DNA of 64,000 bases from Reticulitermes speratus (GCA_021186555.1 JAJKFL010000005.1:28150635-28214634), one strand, 5' to 3'. Positions 1-11,534 are shown, counted from the stretch's first letter. Translations and numbers: made by a program. Notes: generated from the letters alone by a model not told the origin.

Positions 1-1680
1 ACAGGGGTGTTCAAAACACAGTGCGCGGCACGTTTACAATCTCTTTTGGCCAAACTCAATATCACTGGCCAACGACATGTCAAGGGACAAGATTACGCGC
101 ATTCCTCACCGCAGCATTGAAATTCTCTGCATCTTACTAGTCTATCATCATCGTAGTCGTTGTCATCGTATCATCTATCATCAGCATCACTCTCCTCCTC
201 TCCTCCTCAGTTTTCATTTTTTGCTCAGTTTTTCTCGTCTACCTCCATGTATTCTTCTTTACTTTCATACTTTCACATTCAGCTCTTGAGATTTAGGCTT
301 TGAGATCTGTTCAGTTCCAGAGAGATCAGAAAGAGGAAATTCTTTGGGTAACCTGCACAAATGCATGTACCTCCTCAGGACAAGAGAAACAACAACAAAA
401 AGCACACTTACCGAGCGCGACATCCGACAAAGGGAATTATAACTGACGTACTAGCCATGCTGAAGTGTTCGGTGTGATCAGCTTTTAGACATTTACCGTA
501 TATGTTCAAAAGCATTTGTAATTGTGTGTAAAATTATTTTCATGGAATATTTTATAGAATATCATATATGTGTTACGTGTACATTACAGTGGGAGGACGT
601 TATTTTGTAATTATTACGAGAATGACTTTGATAATAATGATGGCCGTTAAATATTGTCGAATATACATGAGAAGAAATTACCCTTAGCATAAGAGTTCTT
701 AGCTAATTATTCGAAACTCCTACGACGCATCGGAAACAGTCGTGCGATAAATTATTCTTCACTTCCTGTACAACTTTTGTTCGTAACATATTTTTGCTCA
801 ACAAATATTACACGCGTACGCTTGGGATCTCACAGACAGAGATGCAGGCCTAAGTCTTCGTATAAAACGTTCATTATTTTTGGTTATTTTTACTAAAATT
901 GCAATATGTCAATACATTTTGGTGAAAGCGCAAGTTTAAAGTGTGATGAGAATCTGGTTAATGTTCCTCGAGTTGTTTCATGTGTGCAGACAGACGGATT
1001 GACGGAGTCGGGTTCTGAACTTTCTTAAGAGCGGATGCCTGTGCTCCAAGCGGAATTCGTAAAAGGGATTCCATTGTCACAGAAGTACGTAGACTGTACG
1101 CTACTAACAAAGCCACTGTTAGGATGCTGGCCAGTGATACAAAAGTACAGGAAATAAAGCGTAACAAGATCTACAGGTTTCCCAAAACTTTAGCGTGTAC
1201 AAGCCTTCCTTTTTTGTGTGAGATTTGGTGATTGCCCGGCTAGCAAGATTACGATCTTCTGAGTTCGGTGCAGACGCTTCGTATGCATCTGCTCCCACAC
1301 GTTCTTGCGAAACGTCAGAATCCGTCCACCAAATTGCGTGCAATCGCATAACATAAGAGTATAACTTCTTTCCCTTTATTATCCACAAACATATTTCTAT
1401 TATACGATTTGCGTTTATTTAATTATCCACCCACCTCTCGTATCCGTTAGTAAGCAGTGTCCCTTTCTTTTTTCTGTGGAGCCCTATTTATTTTGAAACG
1501 GTTGGACGTCCCCTGTCTCATAAATGCATGTGTTGACAATTAAAAGTGGTGAAACACGTTTCTGTTAATCTGAAATCAAAGGGTATTGTAATCTAACACA
1601 ATGTAGTCGACCTGAATTATTGTTTAAAGTGTATTTTGGATTGTCTGATTTACGAACAATAATTTAATATATTCTGTAGT
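1..1680. other. Unique AT-rich DNA, no gene recognised
   Basis: Nothing here resembles a known protein or repeat in the window. The longest open frames are about 70-90 codons and lack splice context or recognisable motifs. Bases 2-15 (caggggtgttcaaa) resemble the end of a hAT-type transposon, but no partner end is visible downstream. Confidence 0.5.
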
Positions 1681-1693
1681 TCTCTCTCCTCCT

Positions 1694-1708
1694 CCCCCCC
1701 CCCCCCCC
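1694..1708. repeat. Poly-C tract (15 C)
   Basis: This is an uninterrupted run of C after a pyrimidine-rich TCTCCTCC stretch. It is one of five long G or C runs of 12 to 21 bases in the window. It produces an artificial glycine run in a short minus-strand open frame. Confidence 0.95.
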
Positions 1709-1710
1709 AT

Positions 1711-3440
1711 AGAGGAATCGCAAATACAGTTTTCTACGGTCAGTAGTAGTTCACAATTAGGCAACTTCATATTTCTCTTAACGAAGTAATAATTCATATT
1801 ATTTTGCAAGGATTCTGTAAGAATTAAAGAAGATTCTTATGGATATTCTTACAAGTAATCCGCACAGCACAATCTGGAAGCAGCTTGAATGCTGTCCATA
1901 TTGCAGTCTATGAATACAGATATGCATGGGCTTATTTTATTATTAGGTGCAGGCGTTTGTTGCTCCGGAAGTTTGGTACCTATCTACCAGACCACTCAAC
2001 TTTAACGCGATGGATCGACCAAGACGATTTTTGTGCTTTTATCAGCCGTGAAACCAGAAAATGTTGTAACCTATACGTGATATGAGTTTGCTCTTAATTC
2101 CTCCTAAGCTCTGAAATTCGCACTGCTGGATCATGGATTGGCTTCTCACTAAGATATGATTTTATTTATTCTTTAACCTCGCTGGATATTGATATCATTT
2201 TATTTCCGAAATTTCTCGTTTGTGATATGTACTGTTATTTTAACTGCTTACATCAATATTAGTCTAATTACACTTTTATGTACTTGTTACTTTTGGTCCT
2301 CTACGTATGTATTTGTTCCATACGCATTGAATACATTTTTCAGTTTCCGTTGCTGTTCGGGTAAATTTACGTCATTTAGTGACATGTTTTATTTCGCAGT
2401 ACGGCACAATAAATTCGTTACAAAATTACGCATGTATTCTGCAGCTAGCTGTAACAGTTTTCCGTAAATGGAGCCATAACGGATACCTGACTTAATGGCA
2501 AATTTAGAACCTCGTATCATAAAATTGGTTATGTCATGAAATTGGTTAGTGTTCCTTGCAGTTTGTCAGATGTCAAATATTAAAAACTCATTACTTGCAC
2601 GATCATATGCTTATGAATTCACAGCTTACAGTCCAGTGCTTTGTTAATGAATGTACTATTTCCTCTAACGCTAGTTGATTTGTTCTCGGTTTATTCTTCT
2701 AATGTAACCAGGTGTAGGAAATAAAACGACAGAGAAAAGCAAAGATATGCTCGCTTCTAATTAACATGTTTTATTTAGAGGCCAAAAGCGCAGAATGCCA
2801 GGCAAAACGCAATTTGCGAAAGGTGCCCAATTACATTAACGGTTCCAATTAATCAACTAATTGGCCAATGAGTACGTACACTGATAGGTTCGAAACTAAA
2901 CATTGTTCTTGTGTGACCAAAATGCATATTTCTATTGGAAACAAACATGGCAATTGAACGAAATTATAAAATTATGCACTAATTCTACGGTACATGCTAA
3001 TCACAAGAACACTCTGTTTAGAAACACTGTGTCAAATATCGCTGTAGACTTGTAGAAACAGTTGCAGTTAACTGCTTGATAACGCACTTCAAGCACTTTC
3101 TGTTGCCTTCCATGACTGTGGTGTTAATAAGATGAGTATGTTACGCAGTGTGTGTCCTAGACGGCTGGAACGGAGGGAGCATTTTGCGTAATGGATCGGC
3201 TCGACTTGACGGGAGGAGCGTCCGACTCTTCCACCTGACTGAGCAGTCGCAGAACAGTATTAACTGGGCACTGATCATTGCTGATCAACAGTTCGCTCGT
3301 AGTCATAGCTAGAAAGATTGTAGGGAGAGTGGAATGTGACATTGGTCTACATACCGAGTCTTGTGGCACGTAGTTCGAATCTAGTGTAATGTTTTTACTA
3401 ACATACCTGCAGTTCCAGTACAATGTATGCTGAAATTTCT
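1711..3440. other. Unique DNA, no gene recognised
   Basis: No motif, repeat or splice-flanked coding segment was recognised. A minus-strand frame of 88 codons at 3157-3423 has a fairly even composition but no recognisable domain, so it is not called as a gene. Confidence 0.4.
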
Positions 3441-3442
3441 AT

Positions 3443-3455
3443 GGGGGGGGGGGGG
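3443..3455. repeat. Poly-G tract (13 G)
   Basis: A mononucleotide run of 13 G lies directly upstream of the first copy of the Rep-C repeat. Confidence 0.95.
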
Positions 3456-3464
3456 TCTTTTTTT

Positions 3465-3632
3465 CAGCGTTTTGCCGGCGTCCTCCGCGAGAGCAAGCAA
3501 ACGTACATGCATACAGTTTGTTTATATTTATAACCCAACATGTTATCGAATGATGCGTCGAGGCCGTTTGACGATTAACGCAGTCTGTTAGAAAATGAGA
3601 GTAACTACGTCCTGTTTGAGGGCATTTATACA
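3465..3632 (+). repeat. Rep-C unclassified repeat, copy 1
   Basis: The segment starts at tttcagcgtttt and contains atgcgtcgaggccgtttgac and gcagtctgttagaaaatgag. The same order of motifs (tttcagcgtttt, a gtcgaga block, acgtttaacgccatctg, cttacgtcgtc) recurs at 5178-5375. This shows an interspersed repeat of unknown class, diverged by roughly a third between copies. Confidence 0.5.
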
Positions 3633-4309
3633 TCAAGCCAGCTCTCATATGGGCTGTAGTATCCTATTGTGATAATTATACGGAGAAACAGAGCAGCCAG
3701 CTTATGAATATTATGTTGAACCAACGTTATATGGAAGAGACTGTTATTTCCATTCATTACTCACCAGGTCACGTTTGAGAGTCCGAGAGATTTCAAGGCC
3801 AATTGCCGACAAAACCTGAAAAACAACAACCAATATCAGAGATCATTATATAATTGATGCAGGATGTTTTAGGAGCAGCTGATGATGGTCATTAAGTTCT
3901 CTTCCTTTGGTTGAACCCACACGTGCTTTACGTCAGCTCAAAATTGGAACCTATGCTTACCAGTTCAGTTTTTTTCACATCTTCACTACCGGTCCCTCTA
4001 ATGTACAGTTTAACAATAGAATCCAATTTACTCTGAAATTTATTGTTTTTCCCGCCCGTCGTATCATTCTTCATTTTATGCAGTTGTAAGCCAAACTATA
4101 AAGTACAAATTTTGAGGCTCGTCATAAGGCAGTTTGACAAATTCCTTAGTCATGCACTCAGTTTTCTCCACTATCAACTGATTAATATTCATACAGATCA
4201 GACGGAAAGTCAATTGAATAAGAGACCGAAATGTCCTCACGGAAAACAGCAGTTACTTTGTTTTGAACCGATTACTGAATGTGTGCTTTGAAGCTGGAAA
4301 AGAGGATAT

Positions 4310-4320
4310 ATTTTGTTCAT
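4310..4320. repeat. Target-site duplication, left, of SINE-1 copy 1
   Basis: The 11 bases attttgttcat are repeated perfectly at 4584-4594. They flank the SINE and show insertion by LINE-type retrotransposition. Confidence 0.9.
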
Positions 4321-4583
4321 TTTTTTTTCCAATGGCTCGACAGCCCCTTGGGGGCCTAGGCCGCCTCATTTTTCGAGGCTTCACGATCACACTTTTTAGA
4401 CACACCACACTCGGTAGGACTCCTCTGGACGAGTGACCAGCTCGTCGCAGAGAACTCTACCTGACAACACACAACACTCACAAGAGACAGACAGCCATGC
4501 CTCCGGTGGGATTCGAACCCACAGTCCTTGTAAGCGAGCGGCCGCAGACCCACGCCTTAGACCGCACGGCCACTGGAATCGGC
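4321..4583 (-). mobile_element. SINE-1 copy 1 (tRNA-headed, full length)
   Basis: Read on the minus strand, a tRNA-like head comes first, with A box gtggccgtgcggtctaagg and B box ggttcgaatcc. It is followed by a unique body (gcgacgagctggtcactcg, gtcctaccgagtgtggtgtg) and a 3' end ggggctgtcgagccattgg plus a short A run. The head resembles a class II tRNA (Leu/Ser type). Two further copies lie at 37448-37708 (-) and 60379-60644 (+). Perfect 11-base target duplications flank it, so it is intact and fairly young. Confidence 0.92.
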
Positions 4584-4594
4584 ATTTTGTTCAT
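4584..4594. repeat. Target-site duplication, right, of SINE-1 copy 1
   Basis: This is attttgttcat, identical to 4310-4320. Confidence 0.9.
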
Positions 4595-5177
4595 AGTCCT
4601 TTACATTTAGGGGGAAATTATAAGCAATAACTGTAATTAGACCTATACCAGTGCACTCAGTTTTACTGACGTAACATGTCTAATTAGGCCCACTTTTACA
4701 GTGGACACTACATATTGCGGACATATTTAATGGTATGGAAGTTAAATTAGGCGTATATGGTTCTAGGCTCTGTTGCAGACATCCTCATTCATGTTTGTAA
4801 CCCATCTGATTACCCGAGCTTTCATATTTGCTGACGCATCCATTCTAAGGCTCCGTTCTGTAAACCGTATAATAAAAACAAAGCATTTCTATGAAATTTT
4901 ATACGGGGTGGGGTGCGGGTTCAAATACTGAAATTTCTTCTGTCAACTGTGAACCCTGCAATAAAGTTCTACCGTAACATTACCAACTTTATTAGAAGTG
5001 GCTTGTAACGCACTCTCAATAGGATTCTTAACCTTTACTCCAATATTAATGTCCGTTAAGATTCAAGGGTAAGTTGTATTATTTTTTTGTAAACGTTCTG
5101 CTATTTTCGTTTACTAATACATAGCACCTTACTTAAATTCTTTAATCTTAAGTCAGCATCCGTGCTACGTACCCAGT

Positions 5178-5375
5178 ATTTCAGCGTTTTCACCGACATC
5201 CATGTCTTCTGTGAGCGCAAGAAAACACAGTACAGACACTGGATTGTATTAGTATATACGGTTTCCGTGTAAATAGGCATATATATTACCGAATGATTGG
5301 TCGAGAACCCCTGACGTTTAACGCCATCTGCCAGAGACTCAGTACTTACGTCGTCTATGAACGCAATAAATTAAA
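5178..5375 (+). repeat. Rep-C unclassified repeat, copy 2
   Basis: This segment matches 3465-3632 in motif order and orientation. It also repeats a sub-motif internally (tcttctgtgagcgcaa, then cgtctatgaacgcaa), suggesting a tandem component. No coding content or tRNA-like promoter is visible. Confidence 0.5.
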
Positions 5376-5482
5376 ATAGTCCATACAGCTAGGCTATATA
5401 AAAATTGTGAATATTAAGCGATGTACAAAAATCAACATTCTGTTCTTGTAAGTAATGTAATGGTTAAACTGTTTATTTTATT

Positions 5483-5517
5483 CTTTAACAACACACTCGA
5501 CGAGTGTGTTGTTAAAG
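5483..5517. repeat. Perfect 35-base palindrome
   Basis: The 17-base arm ctttaacaacacactcg is followed by one spacer base and its exact reverse complement. It would form a 17-bp cruciform or RNA hairpin with a one-base centre. The flanks are AT-rich and show only weak further symmetry. The class is unknown; it may be two element ends fused head to head. Confidence 0.95.
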
Positions 5518-5896
5518 TATTTCAGTTACATTCAGTGACATATTGTATTGTTCAACAAATACGTTCTGTTCACCTCTGATACAGCACAGTTTGTTGTCGT
5601 TTCTGCACAACGCTCCACGTTTCGAAAGTCTGTTTCATCATAAAGGGTCCCCTTAGGTTTCCATTGGGTTTTTTTTAAAGACGTTTTCGTATGTCACAGA
5701 ATAACACTTACTGGTGTCATGTTGTGGGCTTGCAGTATCCATGTGTGTTGTGTTCATGGATCTGACTAAACTTGCCTTTTTTCGGGATTGCCCCTCGTCT
5801 ACTGCTGCGGTGTAGCATTAAATGCGTTAAAACTCAGTAAAAACGTAAGCAAGCGCCTGATGATGAACCAAAAGGTTCGAAATATGTACGGCGTAG

Positions 5897-6076
5897 TGCA
5901 AGAACTAAGAAGTGGGATGGGGGGGGGGGGCATGGACTGGATTGATATGGCTCAGGATAGGGACAGGTGGCGGGCTCTTGTGAGTGCGGTAATGAACCTT
6001 CGGTTCCATAAAACGCGGGGAATTTCTTGACTAGCTGACGATCTGTTAGCTTCTCAAGAAGGACTCTGCTCCATGG

Positions 6077-6107
<31 letters not shown>
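5897..6107 (+). mobile_element. LINE-C 3' end with (GTTA)n tail
   Basis: The frame reads [22 protein letters not shown], then a stop near 6028. This is the typical C-terminal tail of an arthropod endonuclease/reverse-transcriptase LINE (family pattern: DWI.LAQDRDQWRA). The segment upstream of the conserved tail has been replaced by a 12-G run at 5919-5930. The 3' untranslated part (tctcaagaaggactctgctc) ends in about seven GTTA units (6076-6107), acting as the tail. It is strongly 5'-truncated: only about the last 40 codons remain. Confidence 0.85.
6076..6107. repeat. (GTTA)n microsatellite, LINE tail
   Basis: About seven uninterrupted GTTA units sit exactly at the 3' end of the LINE-C fragment. 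Tetranucleotide tails are typical of RTE/CR1-like LINEs. Confidence 0.9.
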
Positions 6108-6109
6108 GC

Positions 6110-7365
6110 AAGAACGACAACAGAGTACTGTATCAGGCGGGGAGGAGTGCATATTTGGAATATTTCTGTTTATGAACACCTTCATCAGCAGTAAATGATC
6201 ATACGGCTGTTGCAGTAACAAATTTAATATTAAAAAATACGCATTTGGAAAAAAAAAAGCCTTTCTGCAGGCTGTTTGGACTGAGCCCTGTTACAACGCA
6301 GTAATGTCTTCTTGTACGCCGGATCATATTCTCCCAAAGATGCACTATTTGCTGCGTTCTGGCCGCGGGTAATAATCCCACTGTTTTCACACAGAACTAG
6401 AAGTACGAGACATTATGAAATATAGGTGAAGTTAAAGTATTTCAAATGCAGTATCTTGTTACTGACAATTCGCGATTTCAGAAGAGTCGTAAATGCAATT
6501 CTTTGTGTGGTAAACTGGTCCCGTCGCCTGAAGAGAGTATACAAGGAGAAGTGAACAACTTGGTCATAAATTCGGCTGTGATTAACCGGAGATGAACCGA
6601 ACTCGAATTTAGCGACGTAGGTCTATTGACTGATATACTTATTATTAACGTCATTCGGACGTCGTAAACTGCAGACAGCCAGGAATAAAACTTCGTGCTT
6701 TAGATTGATCAAATGACATACACTAGTATTATTTATTTAAAGCGGATACATACAAATTCAGACCATTGTAAATTGCTGACAACGTGAAAAAGCATCCCTT
6801 TTTAAATCGATTCATTGATGACACGATACAAATGTCGTGAGTGGGCATAGTCGTAAATTGGGCTGTCGTAAACCGGAAACTACTTAAACTCAAAATATGA
6901 ATACTGTACACCTTTACACTTCGGTTCTGTCGTCCAGTTTCAAACTGACGTGTTACAGGCACATCCATAACACTGTGAACCCAGTACAAGCAATAATTAC
7001 ACCACAGTCTGATGATCTATATACATGTAGTAGTCATTGCGAATTCTAGTGAGTACCAAATTAAACGTGTATAATTAACAGAACCCTCCCCACTCTCGCT
7101 CCTGTAATTACGAAAGGGGGTGGAGGTGAGTATGTCCGAGCTATAGAGGGCGCGGTGAATTGTTAATATGTCAATACAAACCACCGCGTAGGGGCCTAAC
7201 CCTCCAATTGTACAGTCATGTCATATTTAGAGGGTTCTTTTAAAATAGGAAGCCTTTACGGAAAGTTTTCTTCATGACTGATTGGATCTGACGCATTTAT
7301 ATAATGACAATAATGTCAGGTTGCTGAAGCTTATATTGGTTTAGCGATATTTTCTTGGCTTAAAG
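6110..7365. other. Unique DNA, no gene recognised
   Basis: Only short frames (under 90 codons) with no motif are present. Confidence 0.4.
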
Positions 7366-7405
7366 CAGGGGTTCTTAACTTTTTTTTTTTTGCCACTGGC
7401 TCCCT

Positions 7406-7506
7406 TATGAGAGGCTGGTGAAACCTACGGACCTTTTCTCAGAAAAAAGCATTTAAATTCATAAAATAGAGATAGTGAGATTTACTGAAGTTAACAATTT
7501 TGGAGT
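7406..7506 (+). repeat. Internal duplication, copy 1, of hAT-like element
   Basis: The segment runs from tatgagaggctggtgaaacc to ttttggagt. It is repeated at 7812-7915 with roughly 85 percent identity. The two copies bracket the nested SINE and its target duplications. Confidence 0.85.
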
Positions 7507-7507
7507 G

Positions 7508-7790
7508 GGCCGGGATAGTGTAGTCGGTATAGCGACTCGCTACGGACTGGACGATCCGGGGATCGAATCCCGGTGGGGGTGAGATTTTCAGCATCTGCCC
7601 AGACCGGCCCTGGGGCCTACCCAGCTTCCTATACAATGAGTAGCGGGTCATTCCCGGGGTAAAGCGGCCGGGGCGTGGCGTTGACCACCCACCACCATCT
7701 AGCCAAGGTTAAAGAAAGAGTAGAGCTATACCTCTACTCTCACTCTGGGCCTCATGCCTTTTCTAGGGTGAACTTTACCTTTACCTTTAA
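7508..7790 (+). mobile_element. SINE-2 (tRNA-headed, full length, (CTTTAC)n tail)
   Basis: The head is ggccgggatagtgtagtcgg with A box tagtgtagtcgg and B box ggatcgaatcc. A central body follows (ccctggggcctacccagc, then cccggggtaaagcggccggg), and the tail is ctttacctttacctttaa. The flanks aacaattttggagt (7493-7506) and aacaattgtgaagt (7789-7802) look like a 14-base target duplication with two changes. It inserted into the hAT-like element. SINE-2 is the most numerous SINE family in the window, and this is its reference copy. Confidence 0.9.
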
Positions 7791-7811
7791 CAATTGTGAA
7801 GTCTACAGGCC

Positions 7812-7915
7812 TATGAGAGGCTGGTGAAACCTACGGACCTTTTTTCAAAAAATGTATTTAAATTCCTAGAGTAGAGGTAGTGAGGTTTAGTGAAGTTAAG
7901 AAATTATTTTGGAGT
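7812..7915 (+). repeat. Internal duplication, copy 2, of hAT-like element
   Basis: This is the diverged partner of 7406-7506. The arrangement suggests either tandem duplication of part of the element or a nested second copy. Confidence 0.85.
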
Positions 7916-8154
7916 GTAGAGCCCATAAATTATTTTGTTGCGTACATACATAAATGAAAAACTAAATTTCAGTTAGCAGTTAGTGAAAATAAAGTAGCAA
8001 TTGTTTTCCCATCCAAGTTCACGGAACCCCTGAAATCTATCGATGTAGCCCCAAGGGGTCCGTGGACCCCGGTTTAAGAACGGCTGCATATCAACTGAAA
8101 ACAGGCTGATAGAGAAGGACAAATTGGAAATCGTGCACAACAAAGCAGTCGAGG

Positions 8155-8335
8155 CCAAATTTAACCTGTAAAAGAGCAGTGGTTACTATGTGTACCACCT
8201 GGCCTGTCATTCCTTTATTTATGATTTCCGGAAGATTGTCATAATAAACAGAGTTTATTTCAGTAAACAGCTCTACTGGGCCTTCTTTTTAATGAAACGC
8301 AGTGTTTTCTGTGAGGCATGAACTCGATACTCAAA
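8155..8335 (+). repeat. Rep-A unclassified repeat
   Basis: Motifs in order: agcagtggttactatgtgtaccacctg, an aataaacag block, then acgcagtgttttctgtgagg and catgaactc. These match the Rep-A consensus (cagtggtaac, taccacctg, cacacagtg, cctaaac, gcagtgttttctgtgagg). The class is unknown and no coding is seen. It lies next to the right end of the hAT-like element. Confidence 0.6.
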
Positions 8336-8339
8336 TATT

Positions 8340-10435
8340 AGTACTCTTACGACCTTCAGGGTTTTAGGTAAATATTAGTAGCGCAGTAAATTCATAGGGA
8401 CGTGAGGAAAACGACAAAAAATTATAGTGATATCGGGGAAGAGAACTGTACCCAGGATCTTACGATAACAAAGCGGGAAATAAAGCATTCAACAGAGAGG
8501 TTCGACGATGACGTTGGATAATAGACTAATATTGACGTGTGAATTGGTTGTGTAATTTATGGGCTGATGAACGGGGCTTACGGGCTGGGTATATTGTGCT
8601 AAATATTACGAAGGATCGAAAATACAGCACAATAAATGCATTTTTTCGATAGCATGGACGAAATACGTCCGTTTCGACTTCATTGGGTGGACACATTTGC
8701 CACAGAAGTGACAGAAAATTGTAATCTGCACAGTTTCAAGCCCGCTCCTTCTACTTGTATGCAAGACCGATGGCCTGTATACATACTTACAAATAATTGT
8801 GTATTTTGGAATAAACTCGTTATCTAAAGGAAAACAGGCTTTATTTGCTAATAAAACATTACATTCGTACATTATTCCTGCATTCTGAGATACACAGCTC
8901 CTGTTCTCCGTTAGAGCCAACATTCAGTGCGCGATATTTGATTTTTAAACGTACCAGGAACGCATGACAGATGTTCATTACATTTCGTCGATACTGTGGC
9001 ATGGTGCAAATTTTTGCATAAGGAATTGGAATTACCTTGTCAGAATGTATCTAAAAATTTAGTTGTCTCTTATGGTGCTCAAAATTGGTTGACCTTCGTA
9101 ACAGGCTTGTACAGTGAGGTGGAAAAATGGGGAGAGAAGAGGCAGTGGTCCGGAACATCTGCTGGCAGAACGTAAACACTCATCACCAAAGATGGTCGCT
9201 GGACACAGTTCTGAGACACTTCACTACCCATCCTCAAAACATATTCCCCCAGAGTCTACGTTATGTAGGGTTAAGGTATTTTCCAATTTGACGCACCTCA
9301 CCGAGTGAGAAGACTTCATCGCGTCTCTGTTACTGCTGATTTTCCCAGTGACATCTGCTTCAGAGGTTTGCTTACAAAATTTCTGCACGCTTTTCTTATA
9401 TTTTACAGTCCACTGTAACTGGCTAGCACTTTGGTATCAGAACCCGTAGTTTGAAAGTGTTAATACCAAAACCTGACATTGGACACCGTTACATAATATA
9501 CGAATAAACATAGGAAATTCTAAGGTAATTTACACTGTGATTTTAGCTGCTATCTGGCAGAACTGTGGGGAACATAAACATCACCAACTTTCCGACAACT
9601 AAACACGAAACTGCCTCAGGAAACTGCACAGTTCTGTGTACTCACTGCCCGACTGAACACGATAAAGCTTACTGGACTGCTATCCATTTCCCCACCTCCA
9701 CAATGAATTTTTCTTCCATAGGTTTATTACTTTTTCCAGGTCGTCAAAACATGTTCTTGATCGACTCTTCCTGTCCTCCATTTTCTCCTTTCCCATTTTC
9801 GAACTTTGTCGTCTTTATACCTCAACATTCGCAATAGGCAACTCCATAGGTAATGCATTGGGGTGTATATTTCCAGGCTTCAAATCTTCTAAAACAGTGA
9901 TTCGAAGCTGGTCTCTATGGAGCCTAAGGGCTGCGTAAGAGATTTACAGGACTCCGTGTGTAGATCTGTAATGACGAGATTTTTAATTTAGAGAAATTTT
10001 GGAGATATAAAATTGTGTCCTTAAGATAAATCGGAAGGTGCCTTAATTCTGAGATACACTGGGGTGGCACAAGTTCTAGTAAAATGTATTCTCGAAGACC
10101 GTATACATTACTGGCAATAAAGAGGGAAATAATAAACTCAACGTACGGTTTGAAAACCAAATAAGTCACTGCTTCAGTTTACAACCTCCAAATTCATTTC
10201 GATTAGGCTGTTACATTTTTATCCTGTCTACTTTCCTTTGTCTTTAGATTAACATAAACCTCTTCCACGTACAATTCTTAATAGCTGTGTGTTACAGTAA
10301 CTTGGGGATTCATCATTTGTTTTCCAAATAAAAAATATTTAGCAAAAATAGATTTTGGAAACACCGTTATAAATCAATAAAAAGCAAAAATATAATCTGT
10401 GCCTGTGCTTAATAATCACCACGCTATTAAATAAA
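8340..10435. other. Unique DNA, no gene recognised
   Basis: The longest frame is a 105-codon minus-strand one at 8606-8923. It includes a CHFCGKC stretch that superficially resembles a zinc knuckle, but no splice context or second finger supports it. A 90-codon plus-strand frame at 9565-9837 is also unrecognised. Confidence 0.35.
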
Positions 10436-10614
10436 AGGCTGGAGTGGAGATGTAGCTCCACTCATTATTAACCTCGACGTTATATGGAGGTGAGTGGTCA
10501 ACTTCACGGCCCGTCGTCTTTAGCCGTGGAGGAACGGACATCAGTGCCCACTGGACAGGAAGTTGGGTGGGCCCGACAGCCGGTACAGGCCTGCTGGAGA
10601 AAAGAATTATTTAC
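10436..10614 (-). mobile_element. SINE-2, 5'-truncated copy
   Basis: The minus strand matches the SINE-2 body: gctccactcattattaacctcgac, ggaggtgagtggtcaacttcacgg, gggtgggcccgacagccgg. The tRNA-like head is missing, and the CTTTAC tail is not preserved. Confidence 0.75.
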
Positions 10615-11349
10615 CTAGATACCGCAAAACAACACTGTAATTTAACAAAACCACGTATCGCAGGAACAAACTATACTCTTGCTACTAATTTTAATTTCCA
10701 AATTTCCAGGAGAGGTGAGGAAATACTGCAGGCCATTCATCCTTCTTCGATTTGGCACTCTGGTCTGCCGATTCTCTGACAGCTTCCTTTCATCTGTCAA
10801 AGAGCGGACAATGCTCTTCACATTTCAAACACTTGCCGATTTCAATTGCAGGAGGGAATTGAAGCTTGAACCCAAGTGTCTGAAATCCTTTCGGTTTCGG
10901 AGACATCGCTTGTGTACGTTATTGTTGAGCTCCGTATAGCGTGACAGGCAGTAAATACTGGCCTTGAAAAGAAAACGTAAATTTTCGGTGTACGACATAA
11001 CAAATTAAGGAGCCGAATCTGCTCGTTTCCGACTACAATTTTACTCTCTTAAATTCTTAAGAATCCTATATATTAGCCTTTATAACGCGAAGCACATCTA
11101 AGTAACCTTTCAACCACCTGAAGCCCGGCGCTAACTACAGGTACCATCTGCTGTAATATTAAGACGTTTTGCATTTTGCCTCAGTATATATCTCTTCTGA
11201 TTCTCATCAATAAAGGCCGAATATTTTCCTGTACAGCATTAACTGATAGAGCCTTTCTAATAGGCACAGAGTGTGTTCTTTGTGACGTTGGGACTGAATA
11301 CTCGTATATGCTTTAGACGAATATCAAACTTCGAAGTGTTAAAAATAGG

Positions 11350-11518
11350 TGCTTATGGTCCAAGACCTGTGTCTCCACTAGAAAAACTAATGATTTTATG
11401 CTGTTTTAAGGAAGTAATAATTTTATTCTGAGGCTCAACCGACACACAAAAGTACACAGTGTGCACAACATGCAGCGTGTAATATCATAGCAAGTAACCA
11501 TTTGAGGCTTAAGTTCCG
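11350..11518 (-). repeat. Rep-A unclassified repeat
   Basis: In reverse orientation it shows tgctgttttaaggaagtaat, attttattctgagg, gtacacagtgtgcacaac and taatatcatagcaagtaacc, in the Rep-A order. It is followed closely by another Rep-A piece. Confidence 0.5.
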
Positions 11519-11534
11519 GTAAATAATGTTTAAT

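Larger units (their letters stand above)
7366..8086. mobile_element. Non-autonomous hAT-like element (composite, with nested SINE)
   Basis: The left end is CAGGGGTTCTTAA plus a T run. The right end, read inward, is CAGCCGTTCTTAA followed by a CCGGGGTCCACGG block. This is the classic end structure of hAT non-autonomous elements. The inner sequence contains no transposase. Expected 8-base target duplications are not conserved (gcttaaag versus catatcaa), so it is old. It has been split by a SINE-2, and about 100 bases are present on both sides of that SINE. Confidence 0.65.

Noticed and set aside
1-15. hAT-like terminal sequence caggggtgttcaaa at the window edge
   Set aside because: No partner end, target duplication or sub-terminal GGCCC block can be seen.
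4500-4560. Possible tRNA gene (B box ggttcgaatcc, minus strand)
   Set aside because: It is the head of SINE-1: body, tail and target duplications are present and the acceptor stem cannot pair.
8606-8923. Minus-strand frame with CHFCGKC, zinc-finger-like
   Set aside because: Only one partial cysteine pair, and the histidine spacing does not match a C2H2 finger.
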